Source: Gammaproteobacteria bacterium (lineage in GTDB: Bacteria > Pseudomonadota > Gammaproteobacteria > VBWC01). Taken from it: a stretch of DNA of 64,000 nucleotides. Both the position numbers and the translations under genes were made by a program. The notes under the pieces are model-generated. The model was not told the origin of the DNA. It made no database searches and worked only from the letters and a program-made list of their open reading frames with translations. Within the stretch, counting starts at the first letter, position 1, and each line of letters starts with the position of its first letter. Location: positions 1-64,000 of the forward strand of contig JAHFRU010000006.1 of the NCBI GenBank assembly GCA_023266115.1, written 5' to 3'. Positions 1 to 7,550 of this stretch are shown one piece after another.

Positions 1-60
1 CAATGGGCGTATCTTTTCAAACTGTTCACGACTCACATCACTGGGGTAGGTTCTGCGCAT
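1..60 (-). CDS. IS5-family transposase, N-terminal fragment (cut by window edge)
   Basis: Reading leftward from an ATG at 60, twenty codons run off the window edge. They begin MRRTYPSDVSREQFEKI, the usual start of IS5-family (IS427-like) DDE transposases, where YPSD.(S/T)REQFE is well conserved. Only the N-terminus is visible, so it is not possible to tell whether the element is intact. The call rests on this short motif alone. Confidence 0.6.
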   Translation of the reverse strand, partial: MRRTYPSDVSREQFEKIRPL

Positions 61-120
61 GGTCTCGCTTCGATTAAAACAGAAGCGTAAATCATAGACC
101 AAAGATCGTGAACAGGTTCT
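1..120 (-). mobile_element. End of an IS5-like insertion sequence
   Basis: The transposase start at 60 is preceded on the minus strand by about 60 bases of non-coding DNA, as expected at an IS end. The stretch at 107-116 (TCGTGAACAG) is the inverse of 22-31 inside the transposase start. The exact terminal inverted repeat and target duplication cannot be placed without the other end, so the right boundary near 120 is a guess. Confidence 0.4.
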
Positions 121-225
121 AAGATCATCGTGATTGTCAGAATGGGAGCGCTGATCAATGGGGTGGCGGTACCTCTGTTACGCCGTCGCTGATCCGGTCG
201 CCACGTACATGACAAGGGGAGCAAC

Positions 226-1065
226 ATGAGCTTTTCGGGTGTCGTTGAAAGGATTGCCGAACGCATTTCCCGCGCCGATCGATTACAACAAGTCAGCAAC
301 GGATTCACCCGGGCGCGGAACGCGGTGGATGCCAGAATCCGCGCGTTACAGGCCACACCGGCTCCCGCTGTTCCGGGGCGCGGCATACTTACACCCAGCG
401 TCCGGGAAAAGTACACACCGTGGTCATCACATGCTGTCCCACCGTGTGACATTCCGGGCATGATTAGCGAGGAAGAATGCCGGTATTACAGTTTCATTGG
501 CAAGTACTATACAGGTGTTGGTGAAGTGGTTGAGCTTGGCCCATGGCTGGGGCGGTCTACGTTCTATATCGTCGCCGGCCTGGCGAATAATCCGCACTTT
601 CGCAAGCTGCATGTCTTCGACGATTTCACATGGCGTGCCGCTTGGATGGACAAAAGCGTCAAGCCGGAAGAACGTTTACCCCATCACGCCGATTTCATGC
701 CATTGTTCGAGAAATACACTCAAGGCATACGCGATAAGATCATGCCGAAAAAACGCAAGTTCATCACCTACGACGGTAACGACAGCGTGGAACAACTCGC
801 ATGGAACGGTGGACCCGTGGAGATTCTCTACGTGGATTGCGGGCGCCATTTCGAGGCCAACGAAGCGTGGTGGCGCATTTTCCAGCCGTACTTGATTCCG
901 GACGTTACCCTGATCGTGCTGGAGGATTGGGCGAATCATCGCGAAGTCCCGGTCAAGTGGTACAACCAGATCGTGCAATGGGTGGAATCGAAAGGCTCAT
1001 CGCTACAGCTGATTCATGAGCTGACACAAGGCGGCATTGCAACGTTTGTTTATCGTCAGACATAA
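226..1065 (+). CDS. Class I SAM-dependent methyltransferase-like protein
   Basis: This 279-residue protein is probably a cytoplasmic SAM-dependent methyltransferase of the Methyltransf_24 type. The glycine-containing motif VELGPWLGRST at about residues 102-112 fits SAM motif I. HVFDDF at about 129-134 fits the acidic end of strand 2, and EILYVDCGRH lies near 200. The first 60 residues are a low-similarity helical extension. A ribosome site (AGGGGAGC) precedes the ATG. It is convergent with the O-GlcNAc transferase-like gene and next to an IS end. The substrate is unknown; glycan or small-molecule methylation is possible given the neighbour, but that is inference. Confidence 0.6.
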   Translation: MSFSGVVERIAERISRADRLQQVSNGFTRARNAVDARIRALQATPAPAVPGRGILTPSVREKYTPWSSHAVPPCDIPGMISEEECRYYSFIGKYYTGVGEVVELGPWLGRSTFYIVAGLANNPHFRKLHVFDDFTWRAAWMDKSVKPEERLPHHADFMPLFEKYTQGIRDKIMPKKRKFITYDGNDSVEQLAWNGGPVEILYVDCGRHFEANEAWWRIFQPYLIPDVTLIVLEDWANHREVPVKWYNQIVQWVESKGSSLQLIHELTQGGIATFVYRQT

Positions 1066-1161
1066 ACAATACGGAGCCGCCTGCGGCAACAGCCTGGCGG
1101 GTTGCGACGCAGCCGTCTAACCGACCTATCCCAGATGATTGATTTCCGATACCGTGCGGCG

Positions 1162-3033
1162 TCACGCCTTGCCGAGATACTGCTTCCACAACTCCCGGAA
1201 CGTCGCCTCGAGCCGATTCGCCAGATCATCGGCATTGAGTAGTGGCGAGGCGGCGACAGTGTCGCGTTGCGTCGCCCGCCACTGCCGGCGTCGCTGCGGG
1301 TCACGGGCGAGTGTCAGCACCTTCTCTTTATAGTCCTCAATAGAACTAGCCACCCAATCGCCATGACCCACGGCAAAGAGCAGACTTGCGCTATGCCGCT
1401 CGATAAACCGCTGCCCGGCCAGCGTGATTACTGGCACCCCCATCCATAGCGCATCCGCCGTCGTCACGCCGCCGGTGCGGGGGAACGGATCCAGCGCGAT
1501 ATCGATATCGTGATACGCGGTCAGGTACTCCGCCATCGATCCGGCCGGCTCGATGCGCAGCCGGGCACGGTCGATGCCGCGTCCGGCGAACTGCTCGATG
1601 AGCCACGTGCGGGTCTGTTCGTCGGCATACTGGCGCGCCTTCAGAAACAGCATGGCTCCCGGTAACGCGTGCAGCAGCTCGCTCCACACCGCGATCACTT
1701 GGGGCGTCACCTTGGTCCGGTCATTGAAACAGCCCAGCGTCAGCGCCGCGTCGGCGGGGCGTGGCTGGACCGCTGGCGCATCGGCGGGAGGTTGATACGC
1801 CACCCAGCAACGCGGCAGCCGCACGATGCGCTCTACTGCCTGCTCAATGGTGTCCGAGGGATGGATCACGTCGTCCGTCAGCCAGAAACCCATCGTCTCG
1901 AGGCCCGTCGTCGCGCAATAGCCCAGATACGTTACCTGCACCGGCGCCGGCTGGTAACAAAACGCGCCCAGTCGATGCCCGGCGGTATGACCGGCGAGAT
2001 CGACGAGGATATCAATGCGATCATCGTGGATGCGTTTGGCGAGCGCGGCATCCGTCATGCCCACCGTCGGGCACCAGTGATCGGCGCTGTCCTTGAGTCT
2101 CGCCGTCACCTCGTCCGGATGGGCGACATTGGCATAGCAGTACACCTCGACCCGGTCGCGATGATGGGCTGCCAGCAGTGGCGCGAAGAAGTAGCTGACC
2201 GGGTGGCGGCAGAAGTCGGGTGACACGTAACCAATGCGCAGCCGCTTGTCCGGGGCGCCTGTGACGCTGTGCGTGTAGCGATGCGTCTTGCCTGCCAGCC
2301 CGTGTACCCGATCCCACTCGCGGTGGGCGTCGACCAGTCCGGTAGGGTCGAGCATGACGTGGTGGGCGTGCATATACAAAAGACAGCTGCGTGCGTCGGC
2401 GTGGCTCGGTTGAAAGTGCAGCGCGTTTTCGTATTGTGCTTTTGCCTCATCGACGCGGTTGAGTTCGTACAGCGTATTGCCGAGGTTGACATAGGCGTTG
2501 GCGTAATCCTGTTTCAGGCGTATCGCCTCGCGGAAATGCTGTTCGGCGATGGCGAGCTGGCCGACCTCCTTGCAGGCATTGCCAAGATTGTTGTGGCCTT
2601 CGGCGAAATCAGGTTTCAGTAGCAGTGCCTGCTGGAAATAGCCGATCGCGCGCACGAACTTGCGCCGCACCTTCCACGTGATGCCGAGGTTGTTCAGCGC
2701 ATCGAAGTTTTGCGGGTCGAGTGTCAGCGCGTGTTCGTAGTGGTGTATGGCGGCGTCATCATCACCGCGCTGTGAACAGACGATGCCGAGGTCGTTAACA
2801 TAGGCGGCGTCGCCCGGCCGCAGGCTGACGGCCCTGCCTATCAAATCGGTGGCGGCCTGCAGATTCCCGAGCTGCATCGCGAGATAGCCGAGCAGATGCA
2901 GCGCTTCGGCATGATCGGGCGTTTGTTGCAGGATTTTCCGGTACAGCCGTTCCGCCTGCGGCAGCTCGCCGGAGCGATGATGACGCAACGCAGCAGCCAG
3001 CATCTCGTGCTGGGGATCGTTGTTACCTACCAT
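1162..3033 (-). CDS. TPR-domain O-linked GlcNAc transferase, SPINDLY type (GT41)
   Basis: The product is a predicted protein glycosyltransferase of family GT41. An N-terminal run of about six tetratricopeptide repeats (for example ALNNLGITWK, GHNNLGNACKE, AYVNLGNTLYE) is followed by the GT41 catalytic region, with IGYVSPDFCRHPVSYF at its start and RTGGVTTADALWMGVPV near its end. This is the bacterial SPY/OGT layout, with TPRs for acceptor binding and a GT-B fold for UDP-sugar. I chose the ATG at 3033 because the sequence upstream of it in frame (to 3174) does not look like TPR protein. No strong ribosome site supports either start. Bacterial relatives often modify surface proteins or flagellins, but the target here is unknown. 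Confidence 0.8.
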   Translation of the reverse strand: MVGNNDPQHEMLAAALRHHRSGELPQAERLYRKILQQTPDHAEALHLLGYLAMQLGNLQAATDLIGRAVSLRPGDAAYVNDLGIVCSQRGDDDAAIHHYEHALTLDPQNFDALNNLGITWKVRRKFVRAIGYFQQALLLKPDFAEGHNNLGNACKEVGQLAIAEQHFREAIRLKQDYANAYVNLGNTLYELNRVDEAKAQYENALHFQPSHADARSCLLYMHAHHVMLDPTGLVDAHREWDRVHGLAGKTHRYTHSVTGAPDKRLRIGYVSPDFCRHPVSYFFAPLLAAHHRDRVEVYCYANVAHPDEVTARLKDSADHWCPTVGMTDAALAKRIHDDRIDILVDLAGHTAGHRLGAFCYQPAPVQVTYLGYCATTGLETMGFWLTDDVIHPSDTIEQAVERIVRLPRCWVAYQPPADAPAVQPRPADAALTLGCFNDRTKVTPQVIAVWSELLHALPGAMLFLKARQYADEQTRTWLIEQFAGRGIDRARLRIEPAGSMAEYLTAYHDIDIALDPFPRTGGVTTADALWMGVPVITLAGQRFIERHSASLLFAVGHGDWVASSIEDYKEKVLTLARDPQRRRQWRATQRDTVAASPLLNADDLANRLEATFRELWKQYLGKA

Positions 3034-3614
3034 GTCGATGGTTCGTGTATCGTCGCGATGGTCATAGCAATTCTGCTTTATACCGATTTGTCCTGCCGGC
3101 GCAAGCATTAATCCTGCATACGTCGTACGGCCGGGCGTCCGGTCACGCACCGCACCGCCGAGCGGGGCGCTCATCCGGCCTTGTGTCCGTCGGCTACCTC
3201 AGATAACCGCCGCCAGATCAACAAGTGTAGTCCCGGCCGGTGGTGTTGGCGAAATCCGGCGGTGACTGAAACAGCCACATCGTAGTGGTTGCCGGCAATA
3301 CATTGTTCAGCGATGCCGCCGATGTGCCTGCAAACGTGCTGGACAGCTTCGCAGCGGATAAATTGGTGCCAGCGATCCGGCTTTCCGGGCGTGGTTTGAT
3401 CCTGTCGGGGTCGCGGAGCACACTCAAACACCGGCCCTTTTTTAATGTACTTATATGGACGTAGGCGCCAATCCGCCGGTCTTGTCCATTCTCTTGCAAG
3501 CCATTGCCGCTGTACTCGCATTGTCCGTTATACCGCTGGCCAGGCACGCGTTGGCGTGGTACCTATGGATATCCGGTTCCCAGTCGGCGTTTTTCACCGT
3601 AAACTAGCGCCGAT
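3034..3614. other. Intergenic region with no supported gene
   Basis: About 580 bases lie between the divergent GT41 and cytochrome c genes. Short minus-strand open frames exist but lack ribosome sites and recognisable protein sequence. Promoters for both flanking genes should lie here; I could not pick out a convincing -35/-10 pair. Confidence 0.5.
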
Positions 3615-4052
3615 ATGAAATACCGTTACTTCTGTGTACTGGCTCCTGTTTATTTGTTGATGACGGGATGTGGTGATCCGGATTCGCCGGAGTCGCGGCA
3701 GAAGGTGGTCGATACGCTGACCAACACCCAGGCGCACACAGCCTGGCAATACTACGACAAGAGCATCGAGCTGGCGCAGATGAACGGTTGCTGGGCCTGT
3801 CATCACGTTGAACGCGGATCAGTGGGGCCGGCGTGGCGCGCCGTCAGTGAACGGTACAAGGATGCGCCCAGTCCGCGCGAGTGGTTGTTTTACAAGATCA
3901 GCCACGGCGGTGCCGGAAACTGGAGCAAGGTCACCAGCGGTGCGGTGATGCCGCCGTATTCGCCGCGCGTCTCCGATGAGCATATCAACCAGCTGATCGA
4001 TTTCATCCTGTCGATCGCCCGTGATGAGAACACGCCGCGCCGACAGCAGTAG
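3615..4052 (+). CDS. Mono-haem c-type cytochrome lipoprotein
   Basis: A 145-residue exported electron carrier. Residues 1-19 form a lipoprotein signal with lipobox LLMTGC (lipidated Cys19), so it should be membrane-anchored facing the periplasm. One haem site, CWACH (Cys59, Cys62, His63), is present, and Met112 in VMPPYSP is the likely second axial ligand, as in class I cytochromes of the c551 type. The C-terminal helix IDFILSIARD is typical of that fold. The next gene in the same direction starts about 290 bases on, behind a hairpin. The redox partner is not identifiable. Confidence 0.85.
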   Translation: MKYRYFCVLAPVYLLMTGCGDPDSPESRQKVVDTLTNTQAHTAWQYYDKSIELAQMNGCWACHHVERGSVGPAWRAVSERYKDAPSPREWLFYKISHGGAGNWSKVTSGAVMPPYSPRVSDEHINQLIDFILSIARDENTPRRQQ

Positions 4053-4287
4053 TGTTGATACGGGACAGGCATTCCGTGTAAATAATTTCAGTCAGGGCCA
4101 GGCCGTGTACCGGCTGGCGACCGCGTGATTGTCAGCGGTCTGACGGTGCGCGTGGTGAAACCGCGAAGCTGCTGCTGGACGGTCGACGTGTGACACCACC
4201 TGAAGGGCATGCCGGGTGATCGGCGGCTAGCTCCGGAGGACGGATTCAGGTTCGCCGGAGTACTCACGTGGATGGTATATTTCGTAC

Positions 4288-4320
4288 GGCTCTGTTATCA
4301 GCGGCTGTGATAACAGAGCC
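4288..4320 (+). promoter_or_regulatory. Perfect 13-bp inverted repeat just upstream of a start codon
   Basis: GGCTCTGTTATCA at 4288-4300 is the exact reverse complement of TGATAACAGAGCC at 4308-4320, with a 7-base loop. The ATG of the next gene is 20 bases downstream, with a GGGGA ribosome site between. No T-run follows, so it does not look like a terminator. It could be an operator for a dimeric regulator or an mRNA leader hairpin. It does not match the FNR half-site order (TTGAT...ATCAA). Confidence 0.6.
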
Positions 4321-4340
4321 ATCGAAATGGGGATTGACCG

Positions 4341-5444
4341 ATGCACGCTCTACAATTGCACGTTGTTGTCGCCATGTTATTCGCCAGCCTGGCGGTGTCG
4401 GCTGTCAGCGCCGCGCCGCACTCTGATCATCAGCACCCGCCGGAAGGGCAGGCGAATGACGCGCGCGTGACGCGTGCCGATGCAGGCGTCGCCTGGGCAG
4501 ATGCCGATGCAGGACTGAAAGCGAAATTCACGGCGGCCTTCCGCGCGGCGAAGAACGTGCGGCCTGTGTTTGAGCAGTATCTGGACACGCTGGGTGTCAG
4601 GGCGATGCTGGATTTTCTGGAGATCGAGGATCCCCGTTGTCACGGCGATGCGCACGAGCTGGGCAAGGCCCTGTATGCGAGCAACCGGGATCTCGGTAAA
4701 TCGCTGATGTTGTGCGGCGACGGCTGCACCAACGCCTGCATGCACGGGGTCGTCAGCGAGGCATTCGGGGGCCGCGATTATGAAGCGGTCGTAAGCGAAA
4801 TGTCCGCGTTTTGTACGGAGGGTGAAATCGCCAGGCTGCACAAGCCTGGAAACTGCGCGCACGGCATGGGTCATGCCTTGATGCTGTTGACGCGACATGA
4901 TCTCGGCAGATCCATCGAAGGTTGCGAGCGTTTTACGGCGCCGGGGATGGACTACTACTGCGCAACCGGGGTTTTCATGGAATATCGCGACGAACTGGAT
5001 AACCAGCGGGCCGCGGGCAAGACTGTGCACCGAGACAGTCAGCTGTATCCGTGTGATACCTACACGCGCTATCCCGCCGCCTGCTATCGCTACCTGATGA
5101 GTACCATCAGCGCGGAGCGTGACCTGGACGGGAGTCAGTTGATCGATCTGTGTCTGGCGCTGGCAGACCGGCAGCGGCTCGGCTGCTTTCACGGGCTGGG
5201 TGCTGTCTATTCGCGTGATGTGGCCGACAATCCGGCGCTATTGGCGCCATTGTGCTTGCGCGGCGGTCCGCAGGACCAGATCATGTGTATCGAGGGTGTG
5301 ATAGAGAAGCTCGCCGATTTCGACGAGCAGCGTGCGATCACGGTTTGCAATACGCTGGACGGCGAGAACAGGCCGATATGTCTGGTCGGTGCGCGCGACA
5401 AGATGTACCAGTTGGATAAAGCGACGATGTATCTTTATCGATAG
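4341..5444 (+). CDS. Exported Cys/His-rich protein with repeated C-x-H-G motifs, family not recognised
   Basis: A 367-residue protein with a Sec signal peptide (about residues 1-25), so probably periplasmic. The mature part has 16 cysteines and recurring Cys/His-Gly motifs: CHGDAH (100-105), CMHG (133-136), CAHGMGH (172-178) and CFHGLG (282-287). The surrounding sequence looks like helical repeats with paired cysteines. The even cysteine number suits disulfides, while the C-x-H-G-x-G-H pattern could bind a metal. There is no CxxCH haem motif. The nnrS gene follows after 23 bases in the same direction, so the two are probably co-transcribed. Function is unknown; a role in metal or nitrogen-oxide stress is inferred only from the neighbour. 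Confidence 0.75.
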   Translation: MHALQLHVVVAMLFASLAVSAVSAAPHSDHQHPPEGQANDARVTRADAGVAWADADAGLKAKFTAAFRAAKNVRPVFEQYLDTLGVRAMLDFLEIEDPRCHGDAHELGKALYASNRDLGKSLMLCGDGCTNACMHGVVSEAFGGRDYEAVVSEMSAFCTEGEIARLHKPGNCAHGMGHALMLLTRHDLGRSIEGCERFTAPGMDYYCATGVFMEYRDELDNQRAAGKTVHRDSQLYPCDTYTRYPAACYRYLMSTISAERDLDGSQLIDLCLALADRQRLGCFHGLGAVYSRDVADNPALLAPLCLRGGPQDQIMCIEGVIEKLADFDEQRAITVCNTLDGENRPICLVGARDKMYQLDKATMYLYR

Positions 5445-5467
5445 TCAATGAGAGACCGTAACCAGTC

Positions 5468-6670
5468 ATGAAATCCGGTTCGAATGCCAGAGCGTTTGCG
5501 CGGACAGCGTTGCTCGGTCTGGGCTTCCGGCCGTTCTTTCTGTGCGGTGCCGGCTTTTCCGTCGTCGCGGTGTCGCTGTGGCTGTGGATGACCAGATTCG
5601 ACGGTTACCCGTTGGGCATCGCCGTGATGCTGCCCGTCACCTGGCATGCCCATGAAATGATTTATGGCTACGCGATCGCGGTGGTCGCCGGGTTTCTGCT
5701 GACGTCGGTGCGCAACTGGACCGGCGTGCCGACAGTGCACGGCATCACGCTGGCGCTGCTGGTGTCGTTATGGGCGCTGGCGCGGATGACGCCGTTTGTG
5801 CCGTTTCCCATGGCGTTGCACGTTATGGGCATGCTGGATATCGGTTTTGATATCGCGCTGTGCGCGGCGGTGCTGTATCCGATCGTCAAGGCCGGACAGC
5901 CCAGGCATCTCGGCATCTGGCTGCACCTGGTGTTACTGACGCTGGGTAACGCGTTTTTCTACCTGGGGCTGCTCAACCTGTTGGATGGCGGGGTGCAGGT
6001 CGGGCTTTACACCGGGCTCTACGGCGTAATCTCGCTGATGCTGGTCGTCGCACGCCGGGTGTTGCCGATGTTTATCGAGCGCGGCGTTGGCTATCCGGTG
6101 ACGCTCGCCAATCGCTCTTGGGTGGATATCAGCTCCGTCGTATTGATGCTCGTCTTCGTCATCGCCGAGGTTTTTCTGCTGCAGTCAGGGGTGGCCGCCG
6201 TCTGCGCCGGTGCGTTGTTCGTGCTGCACGCGCTACGTTTGGCGGGGTGGCACACGGCCGGAATCTGGAAAAAGCCGTTGCTATGGATCTTGTATCTCGC
6301 CTATGGCTGGATAACGCTGGGCTTTGCCATGACCGTGGGGTCCCACGTGTTTGGCACCAGTCCGAAACTGGCGATACACGCCTTCGCTTACGGCGGCATC
6401 GGTCTGATGACGCTCGGCATGATGGCGCGCGTCACGCTGGCCCATACCGGGCGCGATATCGCCCGGCCGCCCGCCGTGCTGCAGTGGAGTTTTGCGGCGC
6501 TATTGGCCGGCAGCCTCGCGCGTATTGTTTTGCCGATGATCGCCCCGCATTCGTATCCGACCTGGATTACCGGCGCGCAGGTATTGTGGTTGCTCGGGTT
6601 TGTCGCGTTCCTGACGGTGTACACGCCGATGCTGGTCGGACCGCGCCTCGACGGCCGTGTCGATCAATAA
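5468..6670 (+). CDS. nnrS: NnrS family haem/copper membrane protein
   Basis: A 400-residue inner-membrane protein with about twelve hydrophobic segments. The family signature is clear near the N-terminus: GFRPFFLCGAGF, then WHAHEMIYGYA and GFLLTSVRNWTG, whose histidines are conserved in NnrS. NnrS of Rhodobacter sphaeroides binds haem and copper, is induced by nitric oxide, and helps cells withstand NO and iron-nitrosyl damage. The gene lies directly behind the Cys/His-rich exported protein, likely as one operon. No NsrR or DNR site was recognised upstream. Confidence 0.88.
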   Translation: MKSGSNARAFARTALLGLGFRPFFLCGAGFSVVAVSLWLWMTRFDGYPLGIAVMLPVTWHAHEMIYGYAIAVVAGFLLTSVRNWTGVPTVHGITLALLVSLWALARMTPFVPFPMALHVMGMLDIGFDIALCAAVLYPIVKAGQPRHLGIWLHLVLLTLGNAFFYLGLLNLLDGGVQVGLYTGLYGVISLMLVVARRVLPMFIERGVGYPVTLANRSWVDISSVVLMLVFVIAEVFLLQSGVAAVCAGALFVLHALRLAGWHTAGIWKKPLLWILYLAYGWITLGFAMTVGSHVFGTSPKLAIHAFAYGGIGLMTLGMMARVTLAHTGRDIARPPAVLQWSFAALLAGSLARIVLPMIAPHSYPTWITGAQVLWLLGFVAFLTVYTPMLVGPRLDGRVDQ

Positions 6671-6888
6671 TTACCTGTGCTCAGGATAGTCGGCCAGGGA
6701 TTTATCGGGCGCGCACGTCCCTGCAGACCTTTATTGGTAGAGATACCTGTTTCTGTAACGGGATTGTTGTTGACAGGAACATAGAAATAGTTTGCGTACG
6801 GTTCATTTTGAAGCCGGAAACGAAATTTAGTAGACTAGCGGCGTCGCTTCCATCCTCTTTCCGATACCTTCTGCAGGGATGTTGGGCC

Positions 6889-7536
6889 GTGAGAATCACG
6901 CTGTTAACCCTTGTGTTGGCGTTCATCGTCGTGTCGGGCAGCGCGCATGCTGCTGCGATTGGACAGCTCGAGAAAGAACACGTCGAGAGTGAACATGCCG
7001 AGACCGAGCAGGCCGGGAAAGAGCGTGCCGAGTTCGGTTACCTGCTCGGCGCCGGTGTGATGACGCTCGACGATCCGGATGGCGCGACCGGTGCGGAATT
7101 TGTCCTGCAGCCGTTTGCGCTGGTTTACACGGCGCGGATTCGCGGCAGCTGGCGTCACTGGCTGGAGCTTTACTATCAGCAAGCGACGTTCGATGCGTCG
7201 CTGGGCAGGATCGGAGAAGAGATGACGCGTTTCGGTATGCGACTGTCGCTGCAGAAATATTTGATGATTGCAGCTGGATTCACACCCAGGATCGGCGCGG
7301 GTTTCGATATTTCGCGCAGCAACTATGCCAACCGCTATACCGTCGACAGCGACGGATTTCTGGCTGGACGTTTCGCCGATCGCAGCGGGACCGATGTTAA
7401 CGTGCTTGTCAACGTGCTTAACGAATGGGCCTGGTCAAAAAACCGGAGCGTCCACGCGAAGCTCGAGTACCTGAGCCCGATCGGCGGCGAGGTTTCGTCA
7501 CTGTCCGCTTCCCTGGCATTTTTGTTTCGTTATTAG
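6889..7536 (+). CDS. Small outer-membrane beta-barrel-like protein
   Basis: A 215-residue protein read from a GTG at 6889, chosen because AGGGA lies nine bases upstream and because it gives a proper signal peptide (MRITLLTLVLAFIVVSGSAHA). A short Glu/His-rich linker follows. The rest is alternating hydrophobic strands with Tyr/Trp girdles, ending in FLFRY, the terminal aromatic typical of barrels inserted by Bam. The size suits an eight-stranded barrel of the OmpA/OmpW class. The open frame extends far upstream of 6889, but that part is nnrS read in another frame. Function unknown. Confidence 0.6.
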   Translation: MRITLLTLVLAFIVVSGSAHAAAIGQLEKEHVESEHAETEQAGKERAEFGYLLGAGVMTLDDPDGATGAEFVLQPFALVYTARIRGSWRHWLELYYQQATFDASLGRIGEEMTRFGMRLSLQKYLMIAAGFTPRIGAGFDISRSNYANRYTVDSDGFLAGRFADRSGTDVNVLVNVLNEWAWSKNRSVHAKLEYLSPIGGEVSSLSASLAFLFRY

Positions 7537-7550
7537 GCGCGCGCCTGGGC

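Noticed and set aside
6118-6888. In-frame upstream extension of the outer-membrane protein gene at 6889
   Set aside because: This part is nnrS and its downstream spacer read in another frame; the GTG at 6889 has both a ribosome site and a signal peptide.
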